Below are positions 36,199 through 45,036 of a stretch of 64,000 nt of DNA, piece by piece; the first letter of the stretch is position 1; every line of letters starts with the position of its first letter. The notes below the pieces were generated by a model. That model was not told the DNA's origin, ran no database searches, and was given only the letters and a program-made list of their open reading frames with translations. The translations under genes were made by a program, and so were the position numbers. This DNA is from Bacillota bacterium. Lineage in GTDB: Bacteria > Bacillota > Sulfobacillia > Sulfobacillales > Sulfobacillaceae. The stretch is from NCBI GenBank assembly GCA_021821465.1, contig JAKACM010000001.1:1-64000 (forward strand), read 5' to 3'.

Positions 36199-36597
36199 AT
36201 GCCCAAATTCAAACACTATCAAACGGGCAAACATTTGGAAGCTTTTGTGCTGCTTCTCTTGACTCAAAAGCCTGATCACGGTGGACATCTTTTGTTACGG
36301 TTATCTGCGCTTCTTCCCCAAGAATGGGCCCTGGACAGCGGTCGCATCTACCGTTTATTACGAGAATTAGAAGAATCCGGTTTCCTTTTTTCATCATGGA
36401 CCCAACACGATGACACGGCTCCCGTTCGTCAATATCAAATCACGCCGCAAGGAGCATCCCGCTTAGACAACTGGGCTCAGGAACTGGCCGTGAAACAAGC
36501 CTTATTATCGCGATTTTTGGTTTTGCACCAAGAAATTACATCTTCTTCTGCAATGGGCGAATCACCCAAGCTCTCAGAGAGTCCCAAGACCGGCTAG
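36199..36597 (+). CDS. PadR-family transcriptional regulator
   Basis: 132 residues from ATG 36199 with AAAGGAG upstream; the track start lies in the previous gene. A winged helix (about 10-85) has EAFVLLLLTQKPDHGGHLL and the typical GRIYRLLRELEESGFL, then QYQITPQGASRLDNW. PadR proteins repress nearby genes in response to small molecules. It may control the aldolase operon. Its last 62 bases overlap the convergent minus-strand gene. Confidence 0.88.
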   Translation: MPKFKHYQTGKHLEAFVLLLLTQKPDHGGHLLLRLSALLPQEWALDSGRIYRLLRELEESGFLFSSWTQHDDTAPVRQYQITPQGASRLDNWAQELAVKQALLSRFLVLHQEITSSSAMGESPKLSESPKTG

Positions 36598-37501
36598 AAG
36601 GAAGCGGATCGGTCGGAAGTGTGAGCACGGGCAACCGCAGACGCTTGGCGACTTGGGAGGCAGATTCCCCCAAAAGCCACAAATCGCAGCGAGCATTCAC
36701 ATCTTTGAGTAGTGCTAAGCCTTTCTGAAGAATTTCGTCATTGCCTGGTTCTTCGACGTAAATGATTCCGGCAGGCAAAGAAGCAATGATCAAAGCAGCC
36801 GATGGGCGGCGAATATTGACGCCCAAATCCCACGCCATCCAATTGGCTGAGTGAGCCAGAGTTCTTTTCACATCCTCAATTCCCGGTTCATATAAAAGAG
36901 GCATCCAGGGCATCGGAGCCGGTATCACCCATCCCCAGGGTGCTGTAACAGGAGCCAATCTGGCAAAAGGATAATGACTGTCCTGAGATCCATGTCCCCA
37001 CAAACGGGTCGCGAGCGCCTGTTCCCAATCAAAATCCGAAAGAATTCCCTTTTGATAGTAGGTCTGCATGTCACTTATGAGCGATTTCCAAACCAGTTGT
37101 CGGCGATTGGTTCCCGACACAGACCACATAAACCAGCGTGAGGGCATCTTATCCGAAATCAACGTATGTATCGGTTTGAGCCAGTGGCGCAAATCATCCG
37201 GCCCCAATTCCCGATTCCAGACCTCAACATTTTCGCCCAGGACGGTGTCCCATTTCTCCTTTTCCAAAGTCCAAAAAACCCACCGGCACCCACGATGCCT
37301 TTGTACCGTTTCGACAACCGTCTGGGCGGAAATATGGCGCGTTATCCGTTCGCCTAGAAGAATTTTACGAGCCTGGGCAGCCAGATGCTGTACTTCTTCC
37401 CATGAATGAACAATACTGACGGACTCACATTTTGGGTCGTGGGTTACCTCGTCGCGAATGAAATTTTCGACGCCTTTATGTTCGACCGCGACGACAATCA
37501 T
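36536..37501 (-). CDS. Unknown protein in the CpaE position of the pilus locus
   Basis: 321 residues, no family recognised with confidence. The gene overlaps the SAF-domain gene by four bases, the place where Tad loci carry CpaE/TadZ. Sequence shows an N-terminal receiver-like region (about 1-125) and then WSVSGTNRRQLVWKSL at the site where a MinD-type P-loop would be, without the Lys pattern. A later LIIASLPAGIIYVEEPGNDEIL resembles the Walker B/output side. A CpaE-like protein that lost ATP binding is one explanation. It ends inside the convergent padR gene. Confidence 0.5.
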   Translation of the reverse strand: MIVVAVEHKGVENFIRDEVTHDPKCESVSIVHSWEEVQHLAAQARKILLGERITRHISAQTVVETVQRHRGCRWVFWTLEKEKWDTVLGENVEVWNRELGPDDLRHWLKPIHTLISDKMPSRWFMWSVSGTNRRQLVWKSLISDMQTYYQKGILSDFDWEQALATRLWGHGSQDSHYPFARLAPVTAPWGWVIPAPMPWMPLLYEPGIEDVKRTLAHSANWMAWDLGVNIRRPSAALIIASLPAGIIYVEEPGNDEILQKGLALLKDVNARCDLWLLGESASQVAKRLRLPVLTLPTDPLPSSRSWDSLRAWVIRPLQKKM

Positions 37502-38079
37502 GACCGAATCCCCACAACAGACACGGTTCCGTGAATACTAAGCTTCTCATAAGTCAGGGCCTCGTTCCATGACATTGCGACAATGAGAGGCCCCCCCGAT
37601 CCCGTCAGTGTCGAATGAGAGGGTTGAGAAACCACGCTTACCGGATCTGACGCCCAAAGGTGTCCCGATGATGAGACCACCAAAATATGGACTTGTTGGC
37701 CAACCTGAGCCGCAAGAGTGGCATCGGGAATCGCGACCAGAACACCGGTGGTGGGCATTTTACGATTCCTAAGAAGCCCGGACAAGACCATTTGTCCTTT
37801 GCTGACTCCCACACGCAAATATCCTGGATGCCAGTTTTTCGCATGAGAAGACGCCAAGGGAACCCAATTGATATCCTCGGCACTCACATAAGTTCCGGCA
37901 GCTAAGGATTTTTTCACGACCGGCACCTTAGGCGCCGGATGCACCAGCGGCAAGACACTTAACACAAGGTACACACTACCCGCCACAAGCATTCCCCAAA
38001 CAGCGGAAGGCTGCAATTTCAATGATCTCACATCGTTCGCCCCTCTCTTTTTCCTCTCACGATTGTTCCGAAATAGCAC
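37498..38079 (-). CDS. SAF-domain protein, CpaB/RcpC-like
   Basis: 193 residues. A basic N-terminus and one membrane helix (about 28-48) are followed by a SAF domain: VPVVKKSLAAGTYVSAEDINWVPL, with the paired LRNRKMPTTGVLVAIP and GQQVHILVV strands. CpaB/RcpC proteins sit in the Tad assembly at the cell envelope. Here it stands directly after a VirB4 gene, an unusual neighbour. It overlaps the next gene by four bases. Confidence 0.72.
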   Translation of the reverse strand: MLFRNNRERKKRGANDVRSLKLQPSAVWGMLVAGSVYLVLSVLPLVHPAPKVPVVKKSLAAGTYVSAEDINWVPLASSHAKNWHPGYLRVGVSKGQMVLSGLLRNRKMPTTGVLVAIPDATLAAQVGQQVHILVVSSSGHLWASDPVSVVSQPSHSTLTGSGGPLIVAMSWNEALTYEKLSIHGTVSVVGIRS

Positions 38080-38087
38080 TTTTTCAG

Positions 38088-39773
38088 TTAAGGGCGCAGA
38101 ATTCTAGACGTCTCGCGCAAAAGCTTGTCCTCCTCAGGAGAAGCCACAACCCTCAGGGGAACATGTTCGTCCCCAACCATCAGCAATCCTTCTCCTACCT
38201 GGGCCTGCGCAATTTTCCCCACTTCCCCCTCATGCAAACGCAAATACTCCTGAATTTGGTGAATACTCTCAGGATGCTGCTTGAGCAGCATCACAATCGG
38301 AGCATTTCTCAGACATACTTCGGCGGCTTGAGAACGAACAAAATCATTCATGTCCTGAGTCAGTAAGGACAGTGCAGTGCCCCACTTGCGAGCCCGCCTA
38401 AATAGCGATTCCAAGTATTTGGCAGACTCATCATCGGTTAAAAGGTGCCAAGCCTCATCAAAAATGATCAGCCGCTGCACTCCTCGTGATGTCTCTCTGA
38501 TCAACCATTCACTTAGTGCCAGGTAGGCCGCATTCTTCATCGTCGAGGTTAAGTGACTCAAATCGAAGATCTGGAAATGAGGATTGGCAGAACGCCCCCT
38601 TCCCTTCCCCATAACCGTGCGCCATCTGACAATCACCATCTCCAATTGCTCAGTCAATTCCGAATCCCGAGCGTTGAGATCATTCAAGATGTCTTCAACA
38701 TCCAAGGTTTTGGGGTCAACTTGCCACCTATCACCCTGGTTGCGCTTCCAATAAGTCCATAAGACTGGAGGAAGCACCATTTTCAAGCGATGCTCAAATC
38801 CCGGGAGCAATCTGGACAAAAAACGAATCAAAAAATCACTATCATGTTCCCAATCCTCGGTATCGGCCATCATTTGAAAGGGATCATAGGGAAAGGATCC
38901 ATGAGGCTGCCCCACGGCCCAAATATGTGCCCCAACTTTCCCCAAACCGTTATACTCCCCTTCAGGATCTATGATGTAGACTGGCAATTCGAAATAGCGC
39001 GATCGCAACGCTTCCAGTTTGGCCGCATAACTTTTCCCCGCCCCCGACCAGGCAATAGTAATGGAGTGCGGAGAGGGCATGACAAAACGATTCACCAGAA
39101 CCAGCGATCGGTTTTGCGGATTAATGCCCCATAAAATCCCTTGGGGATGAACGACCTCTTCGGACACTAAAGGGAATAATGTGGCCCAGGTATCACTTTC
39201 CATTTCCCGTACCGCTGCGGGCGGTTCTCCCAAGGGAAGAGTCCATTTCAGACCTTGGACGTGCTGAAAATATAGAGCTCTCACCGTCACTAACAGACTT
39301 TCACAAACGTTTTGCAACATGGCGGTCGCATCATTTAATTCTTCCAAAGTCGGTGACCATAATGTCATGTGCAAACTCGTTTCCAACATTCTGGCGTCAC
39401 CACGAGTTAACTTCTGGCGGATGCGCTCCGCGTCCTCGATAGCCGTTTCCATCGCCGGATCTGCCAGTCGTCCCTGGGATTTGGCGGCATTGTCCAGTCC
39501 TCTATTCCATAACAAGTGCCGCCTCATGGAACGCAAAACCACTTGAGGAGGAAGAGGCCCTTGGTAAAAGGCTATAGTCAACGGATAAGGGAAGCGTAAC
39601 AGGGAATCGAACCATCCGGGGTAAACTTGTCGCGGATATCCAATAACCATAAATGAGCGGGCCCAACGATTGCCGACACGCAGCTGTTTAGAGTCGACGT
39701 CGATATAGTCCGGCCAAACAAGATCCGCATCCCGAAGAAGACGCCTCCGTTTGAAACGCCCTCTTATACCCAA
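38088..39773 (-). CDS. VirB4/TrsE-type T4SS ATPase
   Basis: 561 residues. A domain for membrane or partner contact (about 1-225) precedes the RecA-like motor: Walker A SITIAWSGAGKSYAAK (Lys about 247, the first loop Gly replaced by Ala), IIDPEGEYN, Walker B RLIIFDEAWHLL and LSLLTQDMNDF. VirB4 ATPases power substrate or pilin handling in T4SS. Together with the preceding 199-residue gene, which it overlaps by ten bases, it gives the length of a full VirB4; the split arrangement matches TrsD-TrsE of Gram-positive systems. Confidence 0.88.
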   Translation of the reverse strand: MGIRGRFKRRRLLRDADLVWPDYIDVDSKQLRVGNRWARSFMVIGYPRQVYPGWFDSLLRFPYPLTIAFYQGPLPPQVVLRSMRRHLLWNRGLDNAAKSQGRLADPAMETAIEDAERIRQKLTRGDARMLETSLHMTLWSPTLEELNDATAMLQNVCESLLVTVRALYFQHVQGLKWTLPLGEPPAAVREMESDTWATLFPLVSEEVVHPQGILWGINPQNRSLVLVNRFVMPSPHSITIAWSGAGKSYAAKLEALRSRYFELPVYIIDPEGEYNGLGKVGAHIWAVGQPHGSFPYDPFQMMADTEDWEHDSDFLIRFLSRLLPGFEHRLKMVLPPVLWTYWKRNQGDRWQVDPKTLDVEDILNDLNARDSELTEQLEMVIVRWRTVMGKGRGRSANPHFQIFDLSHLTSTMKNAAYLALSEWLIRETSRGVQRLIIFDEAWHLLTDDESAKYLESLFRRARKWGTALSLLTQDMNDFVRSQAAEVCLRNAPIVMLLKQHPESIHQIQEYLRLHEGEVGKIAQAQVGEGLLMVGDEHVPLRVVASPEEDKLLRETSRILRP

Positions 39774-40363
39774 TCTCGTTCTCCTCGGACGTTAGCACGG
39801 TCATCTCGCCCAAAACTCTCCCGCAAAAACTCGAGTGTCGTATTCTGATCTAATGTTCGAATTTGAATACCCAGCCCTCTTAGGCCTTGAGTTAGGATAT
39901 CGAGTCGGCGCATAAGTTCCTGTTCGGCCGCATCCCACACAAATTCCCTTGTCCTCCCAACACCTTTTCTCGCTTCTGTACCTTGCCAGAACGTCACAAT
40001 ATAAAATCGCCGTTTCACCAATCGATTCCCTTTCACGGTGTTGCGCAAAAATTGAAGGTAATCCCCTAAGGACGGACGCAAATGCGCTTCAATCGATTCT
40101 TCATGACGCTTCAAATCTGCGAGGTATTCATCGACACGCAAAAAATCGGATCGAACCAATAATTGCACGGGAAAACTTAAACCGTTGAGAAAGTTTGCGT
40201 AACCGTTGATCAACTGTTCTTGTTCCTGTGGCGGCCGCAATGCAAAATTTATGGGCTGTGCCTCCAAAATCGCCACATAACGGTCCTTGTCAACAAGGCA
40301 AATTCCCGGTCCAATCTCTTCAATGGGAAATAGTTTATTCATATTGAACTGCACTAAACCCAT
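39764..40363 (-). CDS. TrsD/VirB4 N-terminal-like protein
   Basis: 199 residues. MNKLFPIEEIGPGICLVDKDRYVAILE resembles the start of VirB4-type or TrsD-type proteins of Gram-positive conjugation, which accompany PrgI upstream and VirB4 downstream as here. It has no P-loop. The C-terminal part LTQGLRGLGIQIRTLDQNTTLEFL is helical. It overlaps virB4 by ten bases and follows prgI by 12. Confidence 0.65.
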   Translation of the reverse strand: MGLVQFNMNKLFPIEEIGPGICLVDKDRYVAILEAQPINFALRPPQEQEQLINGYANFLNGLSFPVQLLVRSDFLRVDEYLADLKRHEESIEAHLRPSLGDYLQFLRNTVKGNRLVKRRFYIVTFWQGTEARKGVGRTREFVWDAAEQELMRRLDILTQGLRGLGIQIRTLDQNTTLEFLRESFGRDDRANVRGERDWV

Positions 40364-40375
40364 CTCCTCTTGGTT

Positions 40376-40681
40376 TTATGGTAAGTAGTGTTTTGGCCGA
40401 ATAATGAAACCCGCAATGATTCCCACCCACTGTGGCAAACTTCGGGATTCAACCCGCACTCCCGCCAGAGCAAATCCCACGCCCAATATGGCTGTGCAAA
40501 GGACGTACACCACAGTTGACGGCCATTCCCGTTGGTGCCAAACAGCGATATCGAGAGCAATTGCAGCGGCAGGCCATATTAAATCCTGGAGTCGCATCCC
40601 CCCCAATATCGGTGGATCCGTGTCCAAAGGAACTGCCACAACCTTATAAGCATTAGTAGTTTTCATCCCAATTTGGGGCAC
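40376..40681 (-). CDS. PrgI/VirB3-like T4SS membrane protein
   Basis: 101 residues. After a short strand (YKVVAVPLDTDPPILGGMRLQDLIW) come two helices (about 32-46 and 55-70), then VESRSLPQWVGIIAGFIIRPKHYLP. This is the plan of PrgI family proteins, the VirB3 counterpart in Gram-positive T4SS, always encoded before VirB4. GTG 40681 follows GGAG closely; ATG five codons later is possible. Confidence 0.75.
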   Translation of the reverse strand: MPQIGMKTTNAYKVVAVPLDTDPPILGGMRLQDLIWPAAAIALDIAVWHQREWPSTVVYVLCTAILGVGFALAGVRVESRSLPQWVGIIAGFIIRPKHYLP

Positions 40682-40726
40682 AAAGACTCCGTCCTTCCGG
40701 GCAGAGAGGAGCGCCTTCCTCCCTTC

Positions 40727-41245
40727 TCAGATGATGTTCCCGTTGTTTATGTATTGATTGGGCGTGAAACTCACTGGGCGTGTGATAAACTGCCAACCAT
40801 CTCCTTGATGCCAATTCCCGTCGCGGTCCCAAATCTCCCCACTCCCCGTGGTACACCCCGTCAGATTCCCAGATACCGCCGGCGCGAAATCACCGCTGGA
40901 ACAAAACACCTCCGGTTTAAAACCCACGATGGTCTTTGCGCCGCGACAAGTACCGCCTGGAACCCGTATCGGTCCGTGTGGCAGCTGCCTCGACCTGTAC
41001 TTGCATCTGTACAAACGCGGGCAAAAGGGACAAATTGGCTCTTATGCGTGCATCCATACATAGCACATCCAAGTCGCGTGCCTTCGTAAAATCACGAGCC
41101 AGATGCTTCTCCCCATCCGACTTCCCCCGGGCAAAACCGTCGCTTTCAGTAGCGATGCATCCAAACACCAGCAAGTGGCATTCACCGCACGGCCCGCGCT
41201 ACCTCCGGTTAAAAGAGACTCCGAGAGCAAGATCCAAAGAAGCAT
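40727..41245 (-). pseudogene. Frameshifted gene between virB6-like and prgI, possibly secreted protein
   Basis: Three minus frames seem to carry parts of one protein. The first (from 41245) begins like a signal peptide, MLLWILLSESLLTGGSAGRAVNA. The second (to 40917) has MDARIRANLSLLPAFVQMQVQVEAA. The third (to 40727) is Gly-, Cys- and Trp-rich: PGGTCRGAKTIVGFKPEVFC... to GDGWQFITRPVSFTPNQYINN. None is complete alone. The position suggests a former pilus- or T4SS-associated exported protein; alternatively the frames are unrelated or an assembly error exists. I do not recognise the family. Confidence 0.4.
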
Positions 41246-41420
41246 TCCAGTGTGAGCACCGACTGAAGGTCCGGAGACCTGAGACCCTTTCCAACCCGTC
41301 CCCTCGATTTTCAGGCGTCTAGGGTGGTCAACCAGAGCTTGAAGTATCTTGCAATCTCCGCCCTGAAGGGCGAAGTGGACACTCTTCTCTCATCTCATTG
41401 ATCCACATAACATAGAATTC
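41246..41420. other. Spacer with an IS605-like end hairpin
   Basis: A perfect hairpin CGCCCT/AGGGCG at 41359-41372 lies in CTCCGCCCTGAAGGGCGAAG, which looks like the subterminal hairpin of IS200/IS605 elements. No partner end is clear, so this may be a solitary end or chance. No gene. Confidence 0.3.
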
Positions 41421-42221
41421 TTATGGTCCAACGGTTCCGGCAAGCCGTCTTAATTGCCCCGGGAGTTTTACGACGTAATATAGCAGTCCAATTTCCTCGA
41501 CTTGCCCCATGACAGTGCCCGCACCTTGATTAGCCAACATATGAATGAATAAATAAAAGGCCATGGCTTGAATGCTTTGAATGAATATCGCAATCAAGAG
41601 CTCCTTGAGGACACGCAACAAAGCTTCCGACCTTTGAGTTTGAGCCATCCAAAAAAGGGCAAACCATGGGATGAGCGACAAAAGCACGACAATTTCGATA
41701 TCTCGCACCGCATAATAAACACCCAGCATTGCTACCAATACCACTACCGCCAGCGTCAGCACAATGGTCGTGATGGGATCAGTTAATAGGGCCATATGAG
41801 AGGTAAAATGGAACGTTATCGTGGATGAGGCCAGTAGCGCAGCCACAATCCGGTTATTAAACAGCAATAAGCCCTGGACAAGCGGCAACGAAAACACGGC
41901 CCAAATGATCTGAGTGAACGTGCGATGAAGCACGTGAATGGGGGAAAATCCCCATCCTTGTGCATTCAATTCCGGCCACTGGGACTGGATAACCGCAACA
42001 ACAAAGAATACGGTCGTAGCGGCAATCGCTAAATTGCGACTGAAATCAAACAAAGAATAAGCTTGCACGGGAATCTGAAAAGGATAGAAAATAGTATGCT
42101 TTAATATTTCTTGACTGAAGCCAATCAATGCCTGATTCAACCCTGAACTCAACCACGACAGCACACTGTGAAGCGGATTCAAGGCGGCAACCTTCGCATG
42201 TGAAAAACTAGCTTGCCGCAT
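41421..42221 (-). CDS. VirB6/TrbL-like polytopic T4SS protein
   Basis: 266 residues with about six hydrophobic segments, for example NLAIAATTVFFVVAVI, TTIVLTLAVVVLVAMLGVYYAV and IVVLLSLIPWFALFWMA. An amphipathic N-terminus precedes. Size, topology and place between a VirB2-like pilin and PrgI fit the VirB6/TrbL channel protein of T4SS, though sequence identity in this family is low. It overlaps the pilin gene by 14 bases. Confidence 0.65.
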   Translation of the reverse strand: MRQASFSHAKVAALNPLHSVLSWLSSGLNQALIGFSQEILKHTIFYPFQIPVQAYSLFDFSRNLAIAATTVFFVVAVIQSQWPELNAQGWGFSPIHVLHRTFTQIIWAVFSLPLVQGLLLFNNRIVAALLASSTITFHFTSHMALLTDPITTIVLTLAVVVLVAMLGVYYAVRDIEIVVLLSLIPWFALFWMAQTQRSEALLRVLKELLIAIFIQSIQAMAFYLFIHMLANQGAGTVMGQVEEIGLLYYVVKLPGQLRRLAGTVGP

Positions 42222-42441
42222 ATTGGAGAATTTGTCGGATTACATCGACCAGTAGAATCAAAACCAATCCGGTTGCCGCCCGCATCATTAGCTCCTTCGC
42301 CGCCTGAACACTGCGTGGACTTTGCGCGATCATAAACCGAATTCCCCCATAAACCATGACCAGAGAAAAGAGACCTCCGGCTACATCCACAAGCAGTGCC
42401 GTGAGTTTGGTTATTAATGACAAGACATGCGTTGTTGGCAT
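42208..42441 (-). CDS. VirB2/TrbC-like pilin subunit
   Basis: 77 residues from ATG 42441 with AAGGAG eleven bases upstream; the track start at 42606 has no ribosome site. Two hydrophobic helices (about 5-33 and 55-72) are joined by a short polar loop GGIRFMIAQSPRSVQAAKEL, the layout of VirB2/TrbC-type and Gram-positive T4SS pilins. It is the first gene of the minus-strand T4SS-like operon. Confidence 0.65.
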   Translation of the reverse strand: MPTTHVLSLITKLTALLVDVAGGLFSLVMVYGGIRFMIAQSPRSVQAAKELMMRAATGLVLILLVDVIRQILQYAAS

Positions 42442-42892
42442 AGAATGTCTGGCTCCTTCGATATATTCAAAAGACAAACCCATGAATACCGATTCGCGCA
42501 AAGTTATTGGTTCGCCAAAATCCTGCAGAACCTCCCACTTTATCCCAGAAGACCGTAAGATTGCTCTGGGTGTATGTGAAATCGACTTGCAAATGGACAA
42601 GCTCACCTCAGAAGAGCTCCGGGCAGAATTGGCAATTGCTTAACCTGGGAAAAGACCCGTGTATATTCCACAATTCCCCTTCCGTAGACAATTCCTAGAA
42701 CCCCCGACATCACCTTCTCCCATCTCCGGCTTCGCGGGCGGAATGGATCTTGTCAACGGCCCATCTCATGTGGATGTAAATCCGAATCCGCAGTAATAAT
42801 AGCCGAGAATGTTATCAGGCTTCCTGTCGAATTTGTCGGAAATCCATTGCTAAAAAAAGATCGCCATTTATGGCGGCCATTTTTGCCAAGAA
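42442..42892. other. Intergenic region upstream of the T4SS-like operon
   Basis: No gene supported. It should contain the promoter of the VirB2-like operon. A minus-strand terminator for the thioesterase lies at its right end. Confidence 0.4.
42852..42880 (-). terminator. Terminator of the thioesterase gene
   Basis: On the minus strand CGCCAT-AA-ATGGCG with flanking pairs is followed by ATCTTTTTTT. It starts 13 bases after the thioesterase stop codon. Confidence 0.8.
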
Positions 42893-43366
42893 TTAGATTC
42901 GCTGGCGATGTTCCAGCCTTATTTTTCTCCGCTGCTCAGCTTGATGAAATCTATCTATTTCGTCTTTGGTTTCCAGGATAAGAGGAGGAACCTCTATTGG
43001 CTGACCCTCGTCGTTCAAAGCCACAAAAGTAAGGTACGCCGTACTGGTTTTTTTCACGTCATATTCGTGCAAGTCTTCGCGAAAGACATCCACGCCTATT
43101 TCCATCGATGTGCGTCCAACCCAGTTGACTTGAGCAATTAATCTTACGACTTGTCCGACCTTAACCGGATGCAGAAATTCCAAAGAGTCCATCGACGCTG
43201 TCACGGCAACATGTCCCGCATGTCGCGCCGCGGTAATCGCGGCCGCCAGATCAATCCAGTGCATGAGACGTCCGCCCAAAATGTTTCCAAGCTGATTGGA
43301 ATCACCGGGCACGACCAGTTCGGTCATTTCCGTTCGAGAAAAAGCCGGCGTGCGTCCATTCTCCAC
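42893..43366 (-). CDS. Hotdog-fold acyl-CoA thioesterase
   Basis: 157 residues from GTG 43366, with GGAAAG upstream. The hotdog signature is GNILGGRLMHWIDLAAAITAARHAGHVAVTASMDSLEF, followed by RTSMEIGVDVFRED. It resembles the YciA/BACH-type thioesterases that hydrolyse acyl-CoA in the cytoplasm. It is divergent from the permease gene and has its own terminator. Confidence 0.9.
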   Translation of the reverse strand: MENGRTPAFSRTEMTELVVPGDSNQLGNILGGRLMHWIDLAAAITAARHAGHVAVTASMDSLEFLHPVKVGQVVRLIAQVNWVGRTSMEIGVDVFREDLHEYDVKKTSTAYLTFVALNDEGQPIEVPPLILETKDEIDRFHQAEQRRKIRLEHRQRI

Positions 43367-43454
43367 TTTCGTTCTTTCCTTTCCGCATGATTTTGGTATA
43401 AGTGTGTCTCCAATCCAACATCCTAACATTAACGTTATCTGGGAGGGAAATTGT

Positions 43455-44873
43455 GTGAGTATTAAGTCCAGTCGTCTCCGTCGGCGTCCTTCAGCTACTT
43501 CGCATCACGGATTTCAACAAGACCTAGGCGCATTCAGCCTAACCCTTTTGACATTGGGGGGAATCATGGGTTCGGGGTTGTTTATGGCCAGCGGGCTGGT
43601 TATAAAACGGGCCGGGCCCGCCGCTCTTATCTTATATGTTTTAGGCGCATGGGCCATGTACCTGGAAATCTCTGCTCTGGGCGAAATGTCTATCGCGTCT
43701 CCTACCCCTGGCTCCTTTCTCAATTACACCCGTGTCGTTCTGGGTCCAGGCTGGACATTTGTAGCCGGATGGATTTTTTGGTTGTCCAGTGTGCTCACAA
43801 TGTCCAGCGAAGCTACAGCTGCCAGTTTGTTTTCCCGACTGTGGTTCCCCCAAATTCCTTTATGGGTATGGTCACTGGTTTATTCTGTTTTCATCATTTC
43901 CGTCAATTTTGTCAGTGTACGCGGTTTTGGCACCGTTGAAGACATTATGGCCGGAATCAAATCCATTGCCGTGTTATTATTTTTGGGTGTAGGAACCCTA
44001 GCCGTGACTCACCTCCTTCCTGCGACCCCACCTTCAGTCGCCGCATCCGGATTTCACACCTTTTTGAGTCATGGGGGATTGTTTCCGCATGGGTGGATCG
44101 GATCCTTACCCGCCTTCCTGTTGGTGTTATTTGCCTACGCCGGGACGGGTGTCATTGGGCTCGCCGCTGCGGAAACCAAAGATCCGAAAAAAACCATTGC
44201 GACCAGTATTCGCTGGACTACCGGGCTCATTACGGTCATGTACGTCGGATCAATTATCCTAATCTTAAATTTGATCCCGTGGCACCACATGTCCTCATCC
44301 GTTTCGCCGTTCGTTCTTGCCGTTAAGGCCAGTAACTTGCCATATGGTGCGTCAATCATGAATTTCGTTTTGCTCTTTGCCGTTTTGTCAACCATGAATG
44401 CAGCCTTATATTCCAATGTACGTGTTCTCTATGGATTAGCCCACGCGAATCAAGCGCCCAAAGTCCTGGGCAAACTCAATGCCAAGGGAATTCCCGGCAA
44501 CGCGATATGGATGAGTGCGGGATTGTTAGGTTTAACCATCATTCTGGCCTTCGCCTTGCCTCACAAAGCCTATGGCTATTTGGTAACGGCAACCGGCTTT
44601 CAAGCCATGTTTATTTGGATAATGGTTCTCTTAACCCAAATCTATTATCGTCCCTATATCCAGCGCCATCACCCCGAACGCTTAAGCTACCGGTTATGGG
44701 GATTTCCTTATACCACATACTTGGTCATGGCCATTGTTGTCATAGGAATCGTGGCTTCTCCTCTGGCCAAAACTGAAGCCGTGGGAGCCGTTGTGGGATT
44801 TGGTGGGATCGTTTTGGCCTGGTTGGCATGGATATTTTTGCGCCATCGTTTGCTGGCATCTAACACGGATTAA
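43455..44873 (+). CDS. APC-superfamily amino-acid permease
   Basis: 472 residues from GTG 43455 with GGGAGG eight bases upstream; the track start runs back into the thioesterase gene. Twelve hydrophobic segments are present. The first has LTLLTLGGIMGSGLFMASG, the unwound TM1 motif that binds the amino acid carboxylate, and TM6 has FLLVLFAYAGTGVIGLAAAETKDPKKTI. It belongs to the amino-acid transporter (AAT/YdgF-like) group; the substrate is not evident. Confidence 0.9.
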   Translation: MSIKSSRLRRRPSATSHHGFQQDLGAFSLTLLTLGGIMGSGLFMASGLVIKRAGPAALILYVLGAWAMYLEISALGEMSIASPTPGSFLNYTRVVLGPGWTFVAGWIFWLSSVLTMSSEATAASLFSRLWFPQIPLWVWSLVYSVFIISVNFVSVRGFGTVEDIMAGIKSIAVLLFLGVGTLAVTHLLPATPPSVAASGFHTFLSHGGLFPHGWIGSLPAFLLVLFAYAGTGVIGLAAAETKDPKKTIATSIRWTTGLITVMYVGSIILILNLIPWHHMSSSVSPFVLAVKASNLPYGASIMNFVLLFAVLSTMNAALYSNVRVLYGLAHANQAPKVLGKLNAKGIPGNAIWMSAGLLGLTIILAFALPHKAYGYLVTATGFQAMFIWIMVLLTQIYYRPYIQRHHPERLSYRLWGFPYTTYLVMAIVVIGIVASPLAKTEAVGAVVGFGGIVLAWLAWIFLRHRLLASNTD

Positions 44874-45004
44874 ACAGACTCCTCCATTTTGCTTTGATGT
44901 GATCCGAGAAAGGAGGTTCCGTGGGCGACTTTTCGGAAGCAGTTTTGTAAATGTGCACATCGCGTGTAAAACAGTAGCGGTAAACCCCACTTTGTCAATA
45001 TGGA

Positions 45005-45029
45005 AAGAAAGTGGGCTGACAAAGCCCAC
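45005..45029 (-). terminator. Terminator of the AraC/GyrI regulator gene
   Basis: GTGGGC, a seven-base loop and GCCCAC, followed on the minus strand by TTTCTTTCC, starting eight bases after the stop codon. It can also stop plus-strand transcription from the permease gene. Confidence 0.7.
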
Positions 45030-45036
45030 CACCAGA

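Noticed and set aside
39600-39630. GGTTCGATTCCC-like T-loop on the minus strand, possible tRNA
   Set aside because: It lies inside the virB4 frame and the arms around it do not form a tRNA.
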